In this document: in pieces, positions 14,041 through 22,107 of the stretch
How positions within the stretch are numbered: position 1 is the stretch's first letter
How the letters are laid out: each line of letters starts with the position of its first letter
Position numbers and translations under genes: made by a program
Notes under the pieces: generated by a model
Database searches by the model: none
Told to the model about the DNA's origin: nothing
Seen by the model: the letters and a program-made list of their open reading frames with translations, nothing else
DNA from: Planctomycetota bacterium
GTDB taxonomy: Bacteria; Planctomycetota; Phycisphaerae; SM23-33
Length of the DNA: 64,000 bases
Assembly (NCBI GenBank): GCA_022705325.1
Contig: JAKJER010000001.1
Coordinates: 186,001-250,000 of the forward strand
Direction of reading: 5' to 3'

Positions 14041-14530
14041 GCCCGGGGGGGAGCCCCGAAGCGTCGAAAGCAAGTAGCCGGAGGGTAGACCCGGAGGGTC
14101 GAAAGCAAGTAGCCGGCGGCGCAAGCCGCCGGAAAGTGGCGAGAGAAGAGAAGAGCCCCGAAGGGGCGGCAGAAAGCGTGCCAGGATAGCCTGTGTGAAC
14201 CTGGCGCATCACGTTGTCTTCGCGACCAGGAGTCGGCAGTTCTGGCTTCTTAATCCTGCTCGTGAGAGGATTCATGCGTATCTCGGCGGGATCGTGCGTC
14301 AATGTGGCGGACAATCCATTCGAGTCAATGGACCGGAAGACCACCACCGGTGCGTGACTTTCGAAGAGGAATTGACCGCGTTCCTGAAGAAGCACGGCAC
14401 CAAACATGCCTCGAAATACACATGAGACATTCTGTCGCCCCTTCGGGGCTTCTGTGGATGGGCGTCGGCGTACCGAGGGCTTGCGCCCCCGGCTACCTGC
14501 TTTCGACCCTTCGGGTCTCTTTCTCCTGCG
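14041..14530. mobile_element. Decayed REP/RAYT-type element: long inverted repeats around a transposase remnant
   Basis: Two sequence blocks occur in opposite orientation on either side of a Y1-transposase fragment. GTCGAAAGCAAGTAGCCGG lies at 14063-14081 and again at 14098-14116 on the left; its reverse complement, with one mismatch, lies at 14489-14507 on the right. GCCCCGAAGGGGC at 14155-14167 is matched by GCCCCTTCGGGGC at 14437-14449. The nested order (outer pair, inner pair, transposase core) is that of a REP-flanked transposase cassette. Boundaries are approximate. Confidence 0.6.
14195..14425 (+). pseudogene. REP-associated tyrosine (Y1/IS200-like) transposase with internal deletion
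   Basis: The 76-residue frame matches the start of Y1/RAYT transposases (LAHHVVFATRSRQ..., RIHAYLGGIVRQCGGQSIRVNGPEDH). It then jumps to their C-terminal block (HR.VTFEEELTAFLKKHGTKHASKY). From memory of the family, about 80 residues are missing at the DH/HR junction, including the HVHLL part and the catalytic-tyrosine region. The junction is a CACCAC microhomology, which suggests a deletion and not a sequencing slip. It cannot be an active transposase. Confidence 0.65.
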
Positions 14531-14804
14531 ACCGGCGGGGTTGCTCAATCCCACCGTGATAGATCGGTCCCCCTGGCGCTTGGGATTCGACACGGCGCGG
14601 GTTCGCTCTTGCGGCCTTCCCAAGTGCGGAGCGGCGAGGGCAAGGTCCTATCCCGGCGGGATTGCGAAATGTCTCTTCAGCGGCAGTGACATTCGTCATG
14701 CCCCGTGCGCCGGAAGCACGGCCGGGGCGGACCGTGCATGATCCCACTCTGTCGGGCGTTGGACCTACCGGCGTTTTCTGTTCTGCCATGAAAGGGAATG
14801 GCTG
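14531..14804. other. Intergenic region, small palindromes only
   Basis: No coding frame is supported. It contains short palindromes such as ATCCCGGCGGGAT (about 14651-14663) and the stem CCGTGC/GCACGG (about 14702-14720), in keeping with REP-like debris running on from the element to its left. Confidence 0.35.
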
Positions 14805-16112
14805 ATGCTCGACAAGCAAGTCGGTGGTCTGGTGCCGGTGGTCGTGGTCCTGGCGGCGGTTGTTTTGGCGTCGTCTTCCGTTCTGCTGGCGGAGGAGGCT
14901 GCGATCGCCGCGGCTGCCCCCGTTGCCGCGCCCGCCCCCGTCGTCGCTGCCCCCGTCGCCGCCGCCCCCGTCGCCGCCGCTCCCGCGGCCGGGCCGCTCC
15001 TGCCGGCTGGGTGGGACGCCAAGCAGGAGGCCGACAAGGTCCTGGCCCGTCTGGTCAACGTCTGCGAGGCCCGCGTCAAGGGCGCGCACGACAGCGACTT
15101 CGTCATCCTGGACGGCCGGGCGTACGTCGTCTACATGGCCAACGACCGCCAGCCGGGCGAGGCGGCCAACTGGCCCTTCATCTACGATGCCTTGTCGATC
15201 GTGAACCTGCGGACGCTGGCGGTGGAGAAGGTCATCCCCTTCGCCGCCTCCGGCCAGGCCTACGCCAACCACACGCTGGCCGAAGGCGCCTGCTTCGTGC
15301 CCCGGATCCTCCAGAAGGACGCCCGCACCCTGCGCTGCTTCTTCGCCAGCGAGAACCCCGGCAAGCGCCAGGCCCAGACCTGGCGCCGCGACTTTGACCT
15401 CCAGGCGGGCGCCTTCGACGCCCGCATCCACAAGGCCCGCATCAAGACGCCCGCCGGCGTCTTCGACATGCAGCCCGAGGCGTTCTACCGCGCCGCGGCG
15501 GCCGAGGGGTTCAAGAAGCCCCCCAAGGACTTCGGCCTCTACCAGATCGACTCGTTCAAGCGGTTCGACGGCAAGACGTACTGCGTGCTGAACAACTACC
15601 CCGCGGGGCAGAACGCCCTGGCTTCGCTCGACGCGGCCTGCGAGACGTTCGAGGTGATCGGCCACTTCAACGAGCCGCAGACGTTCAAGCTGACCGAGGC
15701 GGCCGTCGAGCGCCTGCCGGACGGCACGTGGCTGGCCGTCTGCCGCCAGGAGGCGGGCAGCCGCAACTACACGTTCACGCAGAGCAAGGACGGGCGCTCG
15801 TGGTCGCCCAACGAGTACCGCCCGGTCATCCCCAACGGCACGAGTTCCAAGCCGACGTTCCACCGCTTCAAGGGCGTCTACTACCTCGGCTGGCAGGAGT
15901 CGACGCGGATCAAGGGCGTCCACCGGTCGGTCTTCAACATCGAGGTCTCCGCCGACGCCGCGACCTGGCGGCGAAAGTACCGCTTCGAGACGGAGAAGTC
16001 CTTTCAGTACCCCGTGTTCCGGGAGCATGAGGGCGCGATCTGGCTGACGGTCACGCAGGGCGACAGCTCCGGCAGCCGCAAGGAGCGCATCATGTTCGGC
16101 CGATTGGAGTAG
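14805..16112 (+). CDS. Secreted protein with Ala/Pro linker and sialidase-like (BNR) propeller
   Basis: 435 residues. It begins with a hydrophobic signal segment (VVVVLAAVVLASSSVLLA), then a low-complexity Ala-Pro-Val linker built from VAAAP-type repeats up to about residue 64. The mature part looks like a five- or six-bladed beta-propeller of the exo-sialidase/BNR type: repeated segments such as AVERLPDGTWLAVCRQEAG, YTFTQSKDGRSWSPN, KPTFHRFKGVYYLGWQES and FNIEVSADAATWRRKYRF have the aromatic and S.DG..W signatures. Catalytic sialidase residues cannot be assigned, so it may only bind or process glycans. The gene is monocistronic and convergent with a histidine kinase. Confidence 0.65.
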   Translation: MLDKQVGGLVPVVVVLAAVVLASSSVLLAEEAAIAAAAPVAAPAPVVAAPVAAAPVAAAPAAGPLLPAGWDAKQEADKVLARLVNVCEARVKGAHDSDFVILDGRAYVVYMANDRQPGEAANWPFIYDALSIVNLRTLAVEKVIPFAASGQAYANHTLAEGACFVPRILQKDARTLRCFFASENPGKRQAQTWRRDFDLQAGAFDARIHKARIKTPAGVFDMQPEAFYRAAAAEGFKKPPKDFGLYQIDSFKRFDGKTYCVLNNYPAGQNALASLDAACETFEVIGHFNEPQTFKLTEAAVERLPDGTWLAVCRQEAGSRNYTFTQSKDGRSWSPNEYRPVIPNGTSSKPTFHRFKGVYYLGWQESTRIKGVHRSVFNIEVSADAATWRRKYRFETEKSFQYPVFREHEGAIWLTVTQGDSSGSRKERIMFGRLE

Positions 16113-16115
16113 CCA

Positions 16116-16136
16116 CCCGGCGGCCTTCCCGCCGGG
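16116..16136. terminator. Hairpin between convergent genes
   Basis: CCCGGCGG pairs perfectly with CCGCCGGG around a 5-base loop, immediately after the stop of the propeller gene and just before the convergent kinase stop at 16151. It may serve both strands. The T-run on the plus strand is short (GGTTTTACG) and displaced. Confidence 0.45.
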
Positions 16137-16150
16137 GGGGGAGGGCGGTT

Positions 16151-17569
16151 TTACGTCCGGGTATCGGGGGTCTCGCGGGGCAGGCGGACGGTAAACGTGG
16201 TGCCGCCGGCCGGCGATGACGTCAGGCTGACGTCCCCGCCGTGCAGGCGGGCGATCTCGCGGGCGAGGGCCAGCCCCAGGCCCGTACCCCCGGTATCGCA
16301 GGAGCGGGACGCGTCCATCCGATAGAATCGCTCGAACAGCTTTTCGATCGTCCCGGCCGGGATCGCGCCGCCCTCGTCATGCACCCCAAGCCGCACCTCC
16401 CCGTCGTCGCCCTCGACGCTGACGGTCACCGTTCCCCCCGACGGGCCATGGACCAGCGCGTTGCGGACGAGGTTGCCGACCATCATCGTCAGCAGGCCTT
16501 CCTCGCCCGGGACGCTTACCGCGGCCAGCGTGCCCAGGGCCAGCCTCTCGGGGGCGCCCAGGTTGGCCGTCTCCGCGGCGGCAGCCTTCGCCGCGACCAC
16601 GTCCAGGCGCACCGTCTTGGGAGACTCGATGTGCGGAGTATTGTCCAGCCTGGCCAGCGTCAGCAACTGGGCCACCAGGCGCTCCATTCGCCGCAGGTCC
16701 AGCAAGACCTCGTCGATGGCGTGCTCGTACTCCGCGGCGTCGCGGGGGCGATTGCGGACGGCTTGCAGCGTGCTCTTGGCCACGGCCAGCGGGGTCCGCA
16801 ATTCATGTGACGCGTCCGCGGTGAACCGGCGTTGGGCCTGCATGGAGAGGTGCAGTCGCTCCAGCATGTCCGACAGCGACTGCACGAACAGTTTCAACTC
16901 GCCCGGCACGGGCAGGCTGTCCAGGTGGGAGCGGTCCATGTTCCGCGCGGAGATGTTCGCCACGATCCGGGCCGTCCTGCCGATGGGCCTCAACCCCGCC
17001 AGGATCACCAGGGACGTTGCGATGCCGGTGGCCAGCGCCACGGCGCCTCCCAGGATCAGGATGATGTTGCGGAACTCCCTCATCTCGTTGTAGGCGTACC
17101 GGTTGCTGTAGGCGACCTGGACGTTGAAGATCCGGCCGCGCACGGTCTTTCGCGCCCAGACCACTCCGAACGCCTGCTTTCCCCGGCCCACCCGGCAGTA
17201 GATGTGCTGGGCGACCTGCGGGGGCTCGACCGCCGCCATCGCCTGGCGGAAGATCTCGTGGGTCTCCGGGCTGTCCACGGGCCCGGTCCTGGCGGGCTGG
17301 TCATCCCACCAGAAGCGGTACCGCGTGGACTCTCTGCGGGTCGTGGCGCGGACGATGCTCTCCAGTTCTGCCTGAATGCCGGCATCGCTGTCCGACTCGT
17401 CCGGGCTGCCCAGGGCGGCGGTCATCAGGGCTGCCAGCGTCTGCCTGGCGTCGCGCTGCATGCTCTCGTCCATCTCCCAATAGGCCACCAGGGCAATGAC
17501 CGCGAAGCCGGCGATCAGCACCAGGATCACCAGCAGGCTCAGCCGCCAGCGCAGGGACAAGGGTTTCAC
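16151..17569 (-). CDS. Sensor histidine kinase, QseC-like architecture
   Basis: 472 residues. A membrane segment near residues 9-30, a periplasmic sensor domain (about 31-165) and a second membrane segment (about 168-192) are followed by a HAMP-like linker, the H box ASHELRTPL with the phospho-accepting His255, an N box (NLVRNALVHG), and G1/G2 boxes (GVHDEGGAIP, GGTGLGLAL). The start is GTG at 17569, overlapping the regulator stop as GTGA, so the pair is translationally coupled. The signal sensed is not evident; the sensor domain has a Trp-rich motif (RYRFWWDDQPAR). Confidence 0.93.
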   Translation of the reverse strand: MKPLSLRWRLSLLVILVLIAGFAVIALVAYWEMDESMQRDARQTLAALMTAALGSPDESDSDAGIQAELESIVRATTRRESTRYRFWWDDQPARTGPVDSPETHEIFRQAMAAVEPPQVAQHIYCRVGRGKQAFGVVWARKTVRGRIFNVQVAYSNRYAYNEMREFRNIILILGGAVALATGIATSLVILAGLRPIGRTARIVANISARNMDRSHLDSLPVPGELKLFVQSLSDMLERLHLSMQAQRRFTADASHELRTPLAVAKSTLQAVRNRPRDAAEYEHAIDEVLLDLRRMERLVAQLLTLARLDNTPHIESPKTVRLDVVAAKAAAAETANLGAPERLALGTLAAVSVPGEEGLLTMMVGNLVRNALVHGPSGGTVTVSVEGDDGEVRLGVHDEGGAIPAGTIEKLFERFYRMDASRSCDTGGTGLGLALAREIARLHGGDVSLTSSPAGGTTFTVRLPRETPDTRT

Positions 17570-18240
17570 GCGGGCGCCTCCCCCAGGATGTAGCCCTGCC
17601 CGCGGACGGTCCGGATCAGCCGGTGGTCCGGGTCGAACCGCTTGCGCAGAGACGAGATGTAGACCTCGATGACGTTGGAGAAGTTCTCCGCTTCGAAGCC
17701 GTAGAGGTGTTCGATCAGCTCGGTCTTGGAGACGACGGCCCCCTGCCGCATGGCCAGGTACTCCAGGAGGCGGTACTCCAGCGCGGGCAGGAGGATGGAC
17801 TGGTCCTCGTAGACGACCAGGTGGCTGACGGTGTCGATCTTCAGGGGCCCGGCCTCCACGACGGCCGACGGCTTGCCGTGGGATCGCCGCACCAGGGCGC
17901 GGCAGCGGGCGACCAGTACGGACATGTCGAACGGCTTGGTCAGGTAGTCGTCTCCGCCGGCGTTCAGCCCGGCGACCATGTCGGCCGGGGCGTCCCGCGC
18001 CGTCAGCACCAGCACGGGCGCCGGGTTGTCCGCCGCCCGCAGGCGGCGGAGGATGTCCATCCCGTTGACGCGCGGCAGCATCAGGTCCAGGATGATCAGG
18101 TCGTAGGGATTGGTCAGGGCCATGTGCTGGCCGTCTTCGCCGTCGTTGGAGATGTCCACGGCGAAGGACACCTCCTCCCGCAACACCTGCGCGATGTTCC
18201 GGGCCAGCCGGGCTTCATCCTCGACAATCAATACTCTCAT
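17566..18240 (-). CDS. OmpR-family response regulator
   Basis: 224 residues from the ATG at 18240 (MRVLIVEDEARL); a longer in-frame start at 18279 adds 13 residues that do not belong to the receiver fold. The receiver domain has the acidic pair ED, phospho-acceptor Asp52 in LILDLMLP, the conserved T of VLTARD and the K of TKPFD. The C-terminal winged helix matches OmpR/PhoB (LLPALEYRLLEYLAMRQGAVVSK, EVYISSLRKRFD, IRTVRGQGYILG). It partners with the downstream kinase. Confidence 0.95.
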   Translation of the reverse strand: MRVLIVEDEARLARNIAQVLREEVSFAVDISNDGEDGQHMALTNPYDLIILDLMLPRVNGMDILRRLRAADNPAPVLVLTARDAPADMVAGLNAGGDDYLTKPFDMSVLVARCRALVRRSHGKPSAVVEAGPLKIDTVSHLVVYEDQSILLPALEYRLLEYLAMRQGAVVSKTELIEHLYGFEAENFSNVIEVYISSLRKRFDPDHRLIRTVRGQGYILGEAPA

Positions 18241-18572
18241 GCCGCTGCGCTCTCGTCGCCTGTCCGTCCCGCCCTGCACCCAGGCCGTCCCAGGATACGG
18301 CTCGGTTTATGAAGCGATCCTGAAGAAGGCGCCGATCCGCCTTAAGTTCCGGCCTGGCCGCCAACCCTGGTGGATTATATCGCCAACCGGCTGGCCCCCA
18401 TAGGGTTCCCGCGTCCGTCGGGCCCTGCGGCCGAAAGGAGGGCCCCTCCCCGATGAGGGGACAGGCGGGGCGGACAATTCGGCCGTCCTTCAGGTTCGCT
18501 TAAGCCCGCATTCGGTATGTATGCAACGAGTCTCGACGTCCGGGCGGAACGACCGGTTCCTGGAAGGCAGAC
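18241..18572. other. Divergent intergenic region
   Basis: It separates the two-component operon (minus) from the methyltransferase gene (plus). No gene is seen. GGAAGG about 5 bases before the ATG at 18573 is a good ribosome-binding site. A GC-rich inverted stretch around 18430-18462 (GGGCCCCTCCCCGATGAGGGGAC) can fold. Confidence 0.35.
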
Positions 18573-19226
18573 ATGGGTGACGTAGACGCCTACAAGTTGC
18601 GGATAAAGTCTCAGGTCTCGGTGGCCGAGTCGTACGCCACGGGCAGAAGGGGCGATCGCCACGCGCGCGAGATGAGGCTCGTGGAACGCGGGTTGACCTG
18701 GTTGGACCCGTCCATCCGCACGGTTCTGGACGCTCCCTGCGGGGCGGGACGGGCCACGGTCCTCCTGGCCCGGCACGGATACGAGGTGACCGGCTGCGAT
18801 CTGGGCGACGGGGCGGTGGAGGTGGCTGGGCGCGCGGTGGCCGAAGCCGGCGTGCAGGCCAGGGTCGAGAAGGCGGACATCGAGCACCTGCCCTACGCCG
18901 ATGCGAGCTTCGATGCGATCCTGTGCTTCCGCATGTTTCATCACTTTCCCACGCCGGACATCCGCTCCCGCGTCGTGGCCGAGTTGTGCCGCGTGGCGTC
19001 ACGCTACGTGCTGATCTCCTACCTGGAGCCGCTCTCGTGGACGTCGCTGCGGCGCCGGCTGCTCAAGGCGAGGTACCAGCACGGCCGACACGCCGTCCAA
19101 TACGCCACGTCCGTGCGGGAATTGGAAGGGTATTTCCGCGAACACGGGTTCAGTCTGACGGCGTGCCTGCCGGAGATGCGGTTCTTTCATTCGCTCTGGC
19201 TGGCGGTATTCGAGAGGCGATCATGA
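18573..19226 (+). CDS. Class I SAM-dependent methyltransferase
   Basis: 217 residues with the methyltransferase-11 pattern: motif I VLDAPCGAGRATVLLA, an acidic loop at the end of strand 2 (VTGCDLGDGAVE), ADIEHLPYADASFDAILCFRMFHHF (motifs II and III), and a C-terminal part used in substrate choice. The substrate is unknown. Its last codon overlaps the next gene as ATGA, and that gene is an LPS-kinase-like protein, so a role in modifying a cell-envelope lipid or sugar is possible but is inference. Confidence 0.85.
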   Translation: MGDVDAYKLRIKSQVSVAESYATGRRGDRHAREMRLVERGLTWLDPSIRTVLDAPCGAGRATVLLARHGYEVTGCDLGDGAVEVAGRAVAEAGVQARVEKADIEHLPYADASFDAILCFRMFHHFPTPDIRSRVVAELCRVASRYVLISYLEPLSWTSLRRRLLKARYQHGRHAVQYATSVRELEGYFREHGFSLTACLPEMRFFHSLWLAVFERRS

Positions 19227-19978
19227 TCTTCCGCCAACTGATTTCGGTCGCCCGCCCGGCCGGCGGCCAAGGCCCGGACGCGTTCGCCAGGCACTGGGAG
19301 ATGTCGGGCGCCCTGCTGGACGAGCCCAACCAGCGCCGCGGCGGCTGGAGCCGCGCCGAACGGGTGGACGACTACCGCCCCGAAGGCGCCGACCGGGGCC
19401 TGCGCGTCTGCCTGAAGAAGGCGTACAACCACAAGCGCTATTCGCTGGCCCATCCGCTGGGCCTGCTGACCTACGCCAACGAAGTCGCCATGATAGAGGC
19501 CTTTCGCGGCGCGGGCATCCAGGTGCCGGAGGTGGCCTTCTTCGCCGCCCGCGGGCGCCGTTGCGTCCTGGCCACCGTCTTCCTGGAAGGGTTCACGCCC
19601 TTGACCGCCTTCCTGGCCCGCTGGCAGGAGCGACCGCAACAGACCCGGCTCCAGCGCCGGGCCACTATTGGGCGTCTCGCGGCCACCGTCCGCAGGATGC
19701 ACCGGGCCAGGCTCATGCACAACAACCTGTACCCCAAGCACATCTTCCTGCGAGACTCGGACCTCGAGCCGTGCCTGATCGACCTGGAATTGAGCCGGCG
19801 ATGCTGGCTGAGCCGGTCGTGCCGGGCGAGGGACCTGGAGGTGCTGAACCGCCACACGCCCGGCGTGTCCAGGACGGATAAGCTCCGGTTCCTGCTGGAG
19901 TACGCCGGCGAGCAGCGGGTCTGCCCCGCGGTGCGCGGCCTGTGGGGAGTCCTGTCAAGACAGATGCGGATGCGATGA
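19223..19978 (+). CDS. Lipopolysaccharide-kinase (InaA/WaaP)-like protein with altered catalytic loop
   Basis: 251 residues from the ATG at 19223. Upstream in-frame codons belong to another gene's shadow. The fold signature is that of InaA/WaaP Kdo or heptose kinases: a lysine in LRVCLKKAYNHKR, ANEVAMIEAFRGAGIQVPEVAFFAARG, then the loop MHRARLMHNNLYPKHIFL and the metal-binding segment LIDLELSR. The usual HRD of the catalytic loop reads HNN, so the catalytic aspartate appears to be asparagine. Coupled to the upstream methyltransferase. It may be an inactive or divergent kinase acting on the outer envelope. Confidence 0.75.
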   Translation: MIFRQLISVARPAGGQGPDAFARHWEMSGALLDEPNQRRGGWSRAERVDDYRPEGADRGLRVCLKKAYNHKRYSLAHPLGLLTYANEVAMIEAFRGAGIQVPEVAFFAARGRRCVLATVFLEGFTPLTAFLARWQERPQQTRLQRRATIGRLAATVRRMHRARLMHNNLYPKHIFLRDSDLEPCLIDLELSRRCWLSRSCRARDLEVLNRHTPGVSRTDKLRFLLEYAGEQRVCPAVRGLWGVLSRQMRMR

Positions 19979-20078
19979 CGCCAAAGGCGCGCTCCGATCG
20001 TCGCCGTTACCGTCGCCCAACACCCTCGCCGTTTCGGTCCGCCGGGCTGCATGCGCGGCGCATTGGGGAGCTACGGTC

Positions 20079-20654
20079 ATGAAAGTCAGGAACCCCTCGC
20101 CGGCTCAGTTCTACCGCGGCGTCTTCAAAAGGCGCGGATTGCTCATGGTCCCTCCGTTCCTTTTCCTGGTCTTCTGCACGTGGTGGGAGACCGAGAGCGA
20201 GTGGCTCGTGCTCGGGGTCGGCGGGGCGGTCTTCGCCTTCGGGCTGGCCTTGCGAGTCTGGGCCCAGATGCACCTGCGATACCGGCTGAAGGCGAAGATG
20301 GCGCTGACGTGCACCGGCCCGTATCGCTACGTTCGCAATCCCGTCTACGTGGGCAATATTCTGCTGCTGCTGGGATGCTGCTTACTGGCGGAGTTGCTCT
20401 GGTTCGCCCCGATCATGCTGGCCTACAGCCTGCTGGTGTACAGGTTCGTCGTTCGCCACGAGGAGTCGCACCTGCTCCAGAAGTACGGGGCGCCCTATCG
20501 CGAGTTCCTGGAGTCGGTGCCTCGGTGGCTGCCCCGCTTTCCGCGCCTGCGCACCGGTCAACCCGATGGCGGAAAGTATCTCCTGGCCGCCCTGTTGGCC
20601 GAAGCGCACAACGTCTTGCTGGTGTTGCCCTTCGCAGTCAAAGAAGTGCTGTGA
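20079..20654 (+). CDS. Isoprenylcysteine carboxyl methyltransferase / phospholipid methyltransferase-like membrane protein
   Basis: 191 residues with about four hydrophobic segments and the family's SAM-binding signature GPYRYVRNPVYVGNILLLLG, followed by RHEESHLLQKYGAPYREFLESVPRWLP. That ending (EE..L...YG..Y..Y...VPR) is diagnostic of the ICMT/PEMT superfamily. These integral membrane enzymes methylate lipids or lipid-like groups; the true substrate in bacteria is usually unknown. GGGGAG precedes the ATG at 20079. It lies 100 bases after the kinase-like gene, possibly in the same transcript. Confidence 0.82.
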   Translation: MKVRNPSPAQFYRGVFKRRGLLMVPPFLFLVFCTWWETESEWLVLGVGGAVFAFGLALRVWAQMHLRYRLKAKMALTCTGPYRYVRNPVYVGNILLLLGCCLLAELLWFAPIMLAYSLLVYRFVVRHEESHLLQKYGAPYREFLESVPRWLPRFPRLRTGQPDGGKYLLAALLAEAHNVLLVLPFAVKEVL

Positions 20655-20671
20655 TCGGCCATTGGCCCAAG

Positions 20672-20691
20672 CTCGCCTTGAGCAAGGCGAG
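20672..20691 (+). terminator. Stem-loop after the methyltransferase gene
   Basis: CTCGCCTTGAGCAAGGCGAG is a perfect inverted repeat starting 17 bases past the stop codon. There is no T-run, so intrinsic termination is uncertain. Confidence 0.35.
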
Positions 20692-20841
20692 GGGATTCCG
20701 GGACAGGCATCGAGAGCCTTCGGGCGGCGGCGGCCCAGGGGGTGACGATTGACTCGTGGCCTCCTCGGGGACGGTTCAACCGCGCTTAGGGTTGCGGCGC
20801 GGGCCCGGAAATGCTAGGCTTACCGCGGAAAGGGGCAACCC

Positions 20842-21969
20842 ATGCGTAGTGCGATTGTGACGGTTCTGGCGGTTTTGTGCCTGGTTCCGATGGCGGCGAC
20901 GGGTCAGACGAGGCTGGTCAACGAGAAGGTCCTCCTGTCGGCGGGCTCGGGCGATCAGCCCCTGGCGACCATCCACGCCGCCCAGTTGAGCCCGGACGGC
21001 AAGAAGCTGCTGTATGTCCGGGTCGAGGCGGCGGCGTTGGCGGACGGCGCCGAGTCGCGGGCCCGGCGGTCGTATCGGCTGGTCCTGCGAGACTTGACGA
21101 CGGGCAAGGACACCGCGCTGCCCATGGCGGCGGGGACATTCGACGACGCGTTCATCATGCTCCTGTCCAAGCCGATCTTCAGCCCGGACTCCAAACACGT
21201 CGTCACGTTCGTTCCGGAGGACGCCGACAAGAACGGCATCTGGGACCACCGTAACGAGAAGCTCCGCCTGGGGCTCTACGACATCCAGGCCAACACGCTC
21301 GCCCGCCTGGGCCTCACCGACGACATCATCCTGCCCAACTTCCTGGGCAACGGGATTCTCGTGGTGCAGTGGCAGGTCAAGGCGACCTCCGGCAGCCTGT
21401 ACTGGATCAAGCAGATAGGCGCGGAGCCGGCCAAGCTCCAGACCGCGGGCGTGGTGCTGGCGGCGCACCCGTCCAAGCCCCAGGTCCTGGCGATGATGCT
21501 CAAGGCGGTCGAGGGGGAGGGCCGGCCCGAGTTCTCGCTGAAGCTGCTGGACGTGGGCGCGGACAAGGTGCTGGGCGATCTGCCCCTGGACCCGCAGAAC
21601 ACGAAGCTGGACGACTTCCCCCCGCGCTTCACGCAGGACGGCAAGTACGCCTACTACGTTGACGTGCAGCGGGGCGGCGACAAGAGCAAGGCCATCACGC
21701 GGGTGTGGAACGTCTCGGAGAGCAAGCCCGCCGTCGACATCGACCAGTGCGTTCCGGTCGGCCCGGCCGGCGAGACCAGGATGGTGCTGGTCCGCACCAC
21801 GCGCGGCTCCCGCGAGGGCGACGTGGGGGTGCACGACCCGGCCGCCAACACCTGGACCGCGCTGTCGGACGTCAAGGGCGTGGCGCTGTGGGCGGGCGAC
21901 GGGAAGATCCTCTATGCCCGCAAGCGGGACGACGGCGGGATGTCGATCTGCCTGGCGGAACTGAAGTGA
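20842..21969 (+). CDS. Secreted TolB/PD40-like beta-propeller protein
   Basis: 375 residues with a signal peptide (MRSAIVTVLAVLCLVPMAATG). Repeated blades have the PD40 look: AAQLSPDGKKLLYVRVEA, KPIFSPDSKHVVTFVPEDADKNG, FPPRFTQDGKYAYYVDVQRGG and ALWAGDGKILYARKRD. Such WD40-like propellers act as periplasmic binding or scaffolding modules; no enzyme motif is visible. A sigma-70-like pair TTGCGG and TAGGCT with 17-base spacing lies just upstream (about 20786-20814). No operon partner. Confidence 0.7.
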   Translation: MRSAIVTVLAVLCLVPMAATGQTRLVNEKVLLSAGSGDQPLATIHAAQLSPDGKKLLYVRVEAAALADGAESRARRSYRLVLRDLTTGKDTALPMAAGTFDDAFIMLLSKPIFSPDSKHVVTFVPEDADKNGIWDHRNEKLRLGLYDIQANTLARLGLTDDIILPNFLGNGILVVQWQVKATSGSLYWIKQIGAEPAKLQTAGVVLAAHPSKPQVLAMMLKAVEGEGRPEFSLKLLDVGADKVLGDLPLDPQNTKLDDFPPRFTQDGKYAYYVDVQRGGDKSKAITRVWNVSESKPAVDIDQCVPVGPAGETRMVLVRTTRGSREGDVGVHDPAANTWTALSDVKGVALWAGDGKILYARKRDDGGMSICLAELK

Positions 21970-21994
21970 TCGTCGATTGAAGAGTACCTCATAG

Positions 21995-22054
21995 CCCACG
22001 GAAACCCTTCCGCTGCGGCGGGCAGGCCTGCCCGCCGGCCGGCAGGTCCGTGGG
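21995..22054. repeat. 60-bp palindromic element of the dispersed CCTGCC...GGCAGG family
   Basis: The outer arms CCCACGGA (21995-22002) and TCCGTGGG (22047-22054) enclose GGCAGGCCTGCCCGCCGGCCGGCAGG (22021-22046). The core resembles the palindromes at 43499, 58875, 61927 and 62196. It lies between the propeller gene stop and the next gene and can fold into a strong hairpin. Confidence 0.6.
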
Positions 22055-22092
22055 CCTTGCCTGCGCGGGCCCTTCGCAGGACGCGCATCTTG

Positions 22093-22098
22093 TAGTAT
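22093..22098 (+). promoter_or_regulatory. -10-like element placed for a nearly leaderless mRNA
   Basis: TAGTAT ends 9 bases before the ATG at 22108, so transcription would begin at or next to the start codon. No clear ribosome-binding site is present there. No convincing -35 was seen. Confidence 0.35.
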
Positions 22099-22107
22099 AG
22101 TGCTTGC

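Noticed and set aside
13644..14189. A 181-codon plus-strand frame in the gap after gltD
   Set aside because: Its C-terminal half is just translation of the repeat arms (SKASSRRVDPEGRKQVAGG), and the N-terminal half has no family or ribosome-binding site.
18923..19222. Longer N-terminus for the LPS-kinase-like gene (ORF opening at 18923)
   Set aside because: The extension overlaps the methyltransferase in another frame. The ATG at 19223 with ATGA overlap is the natural start.
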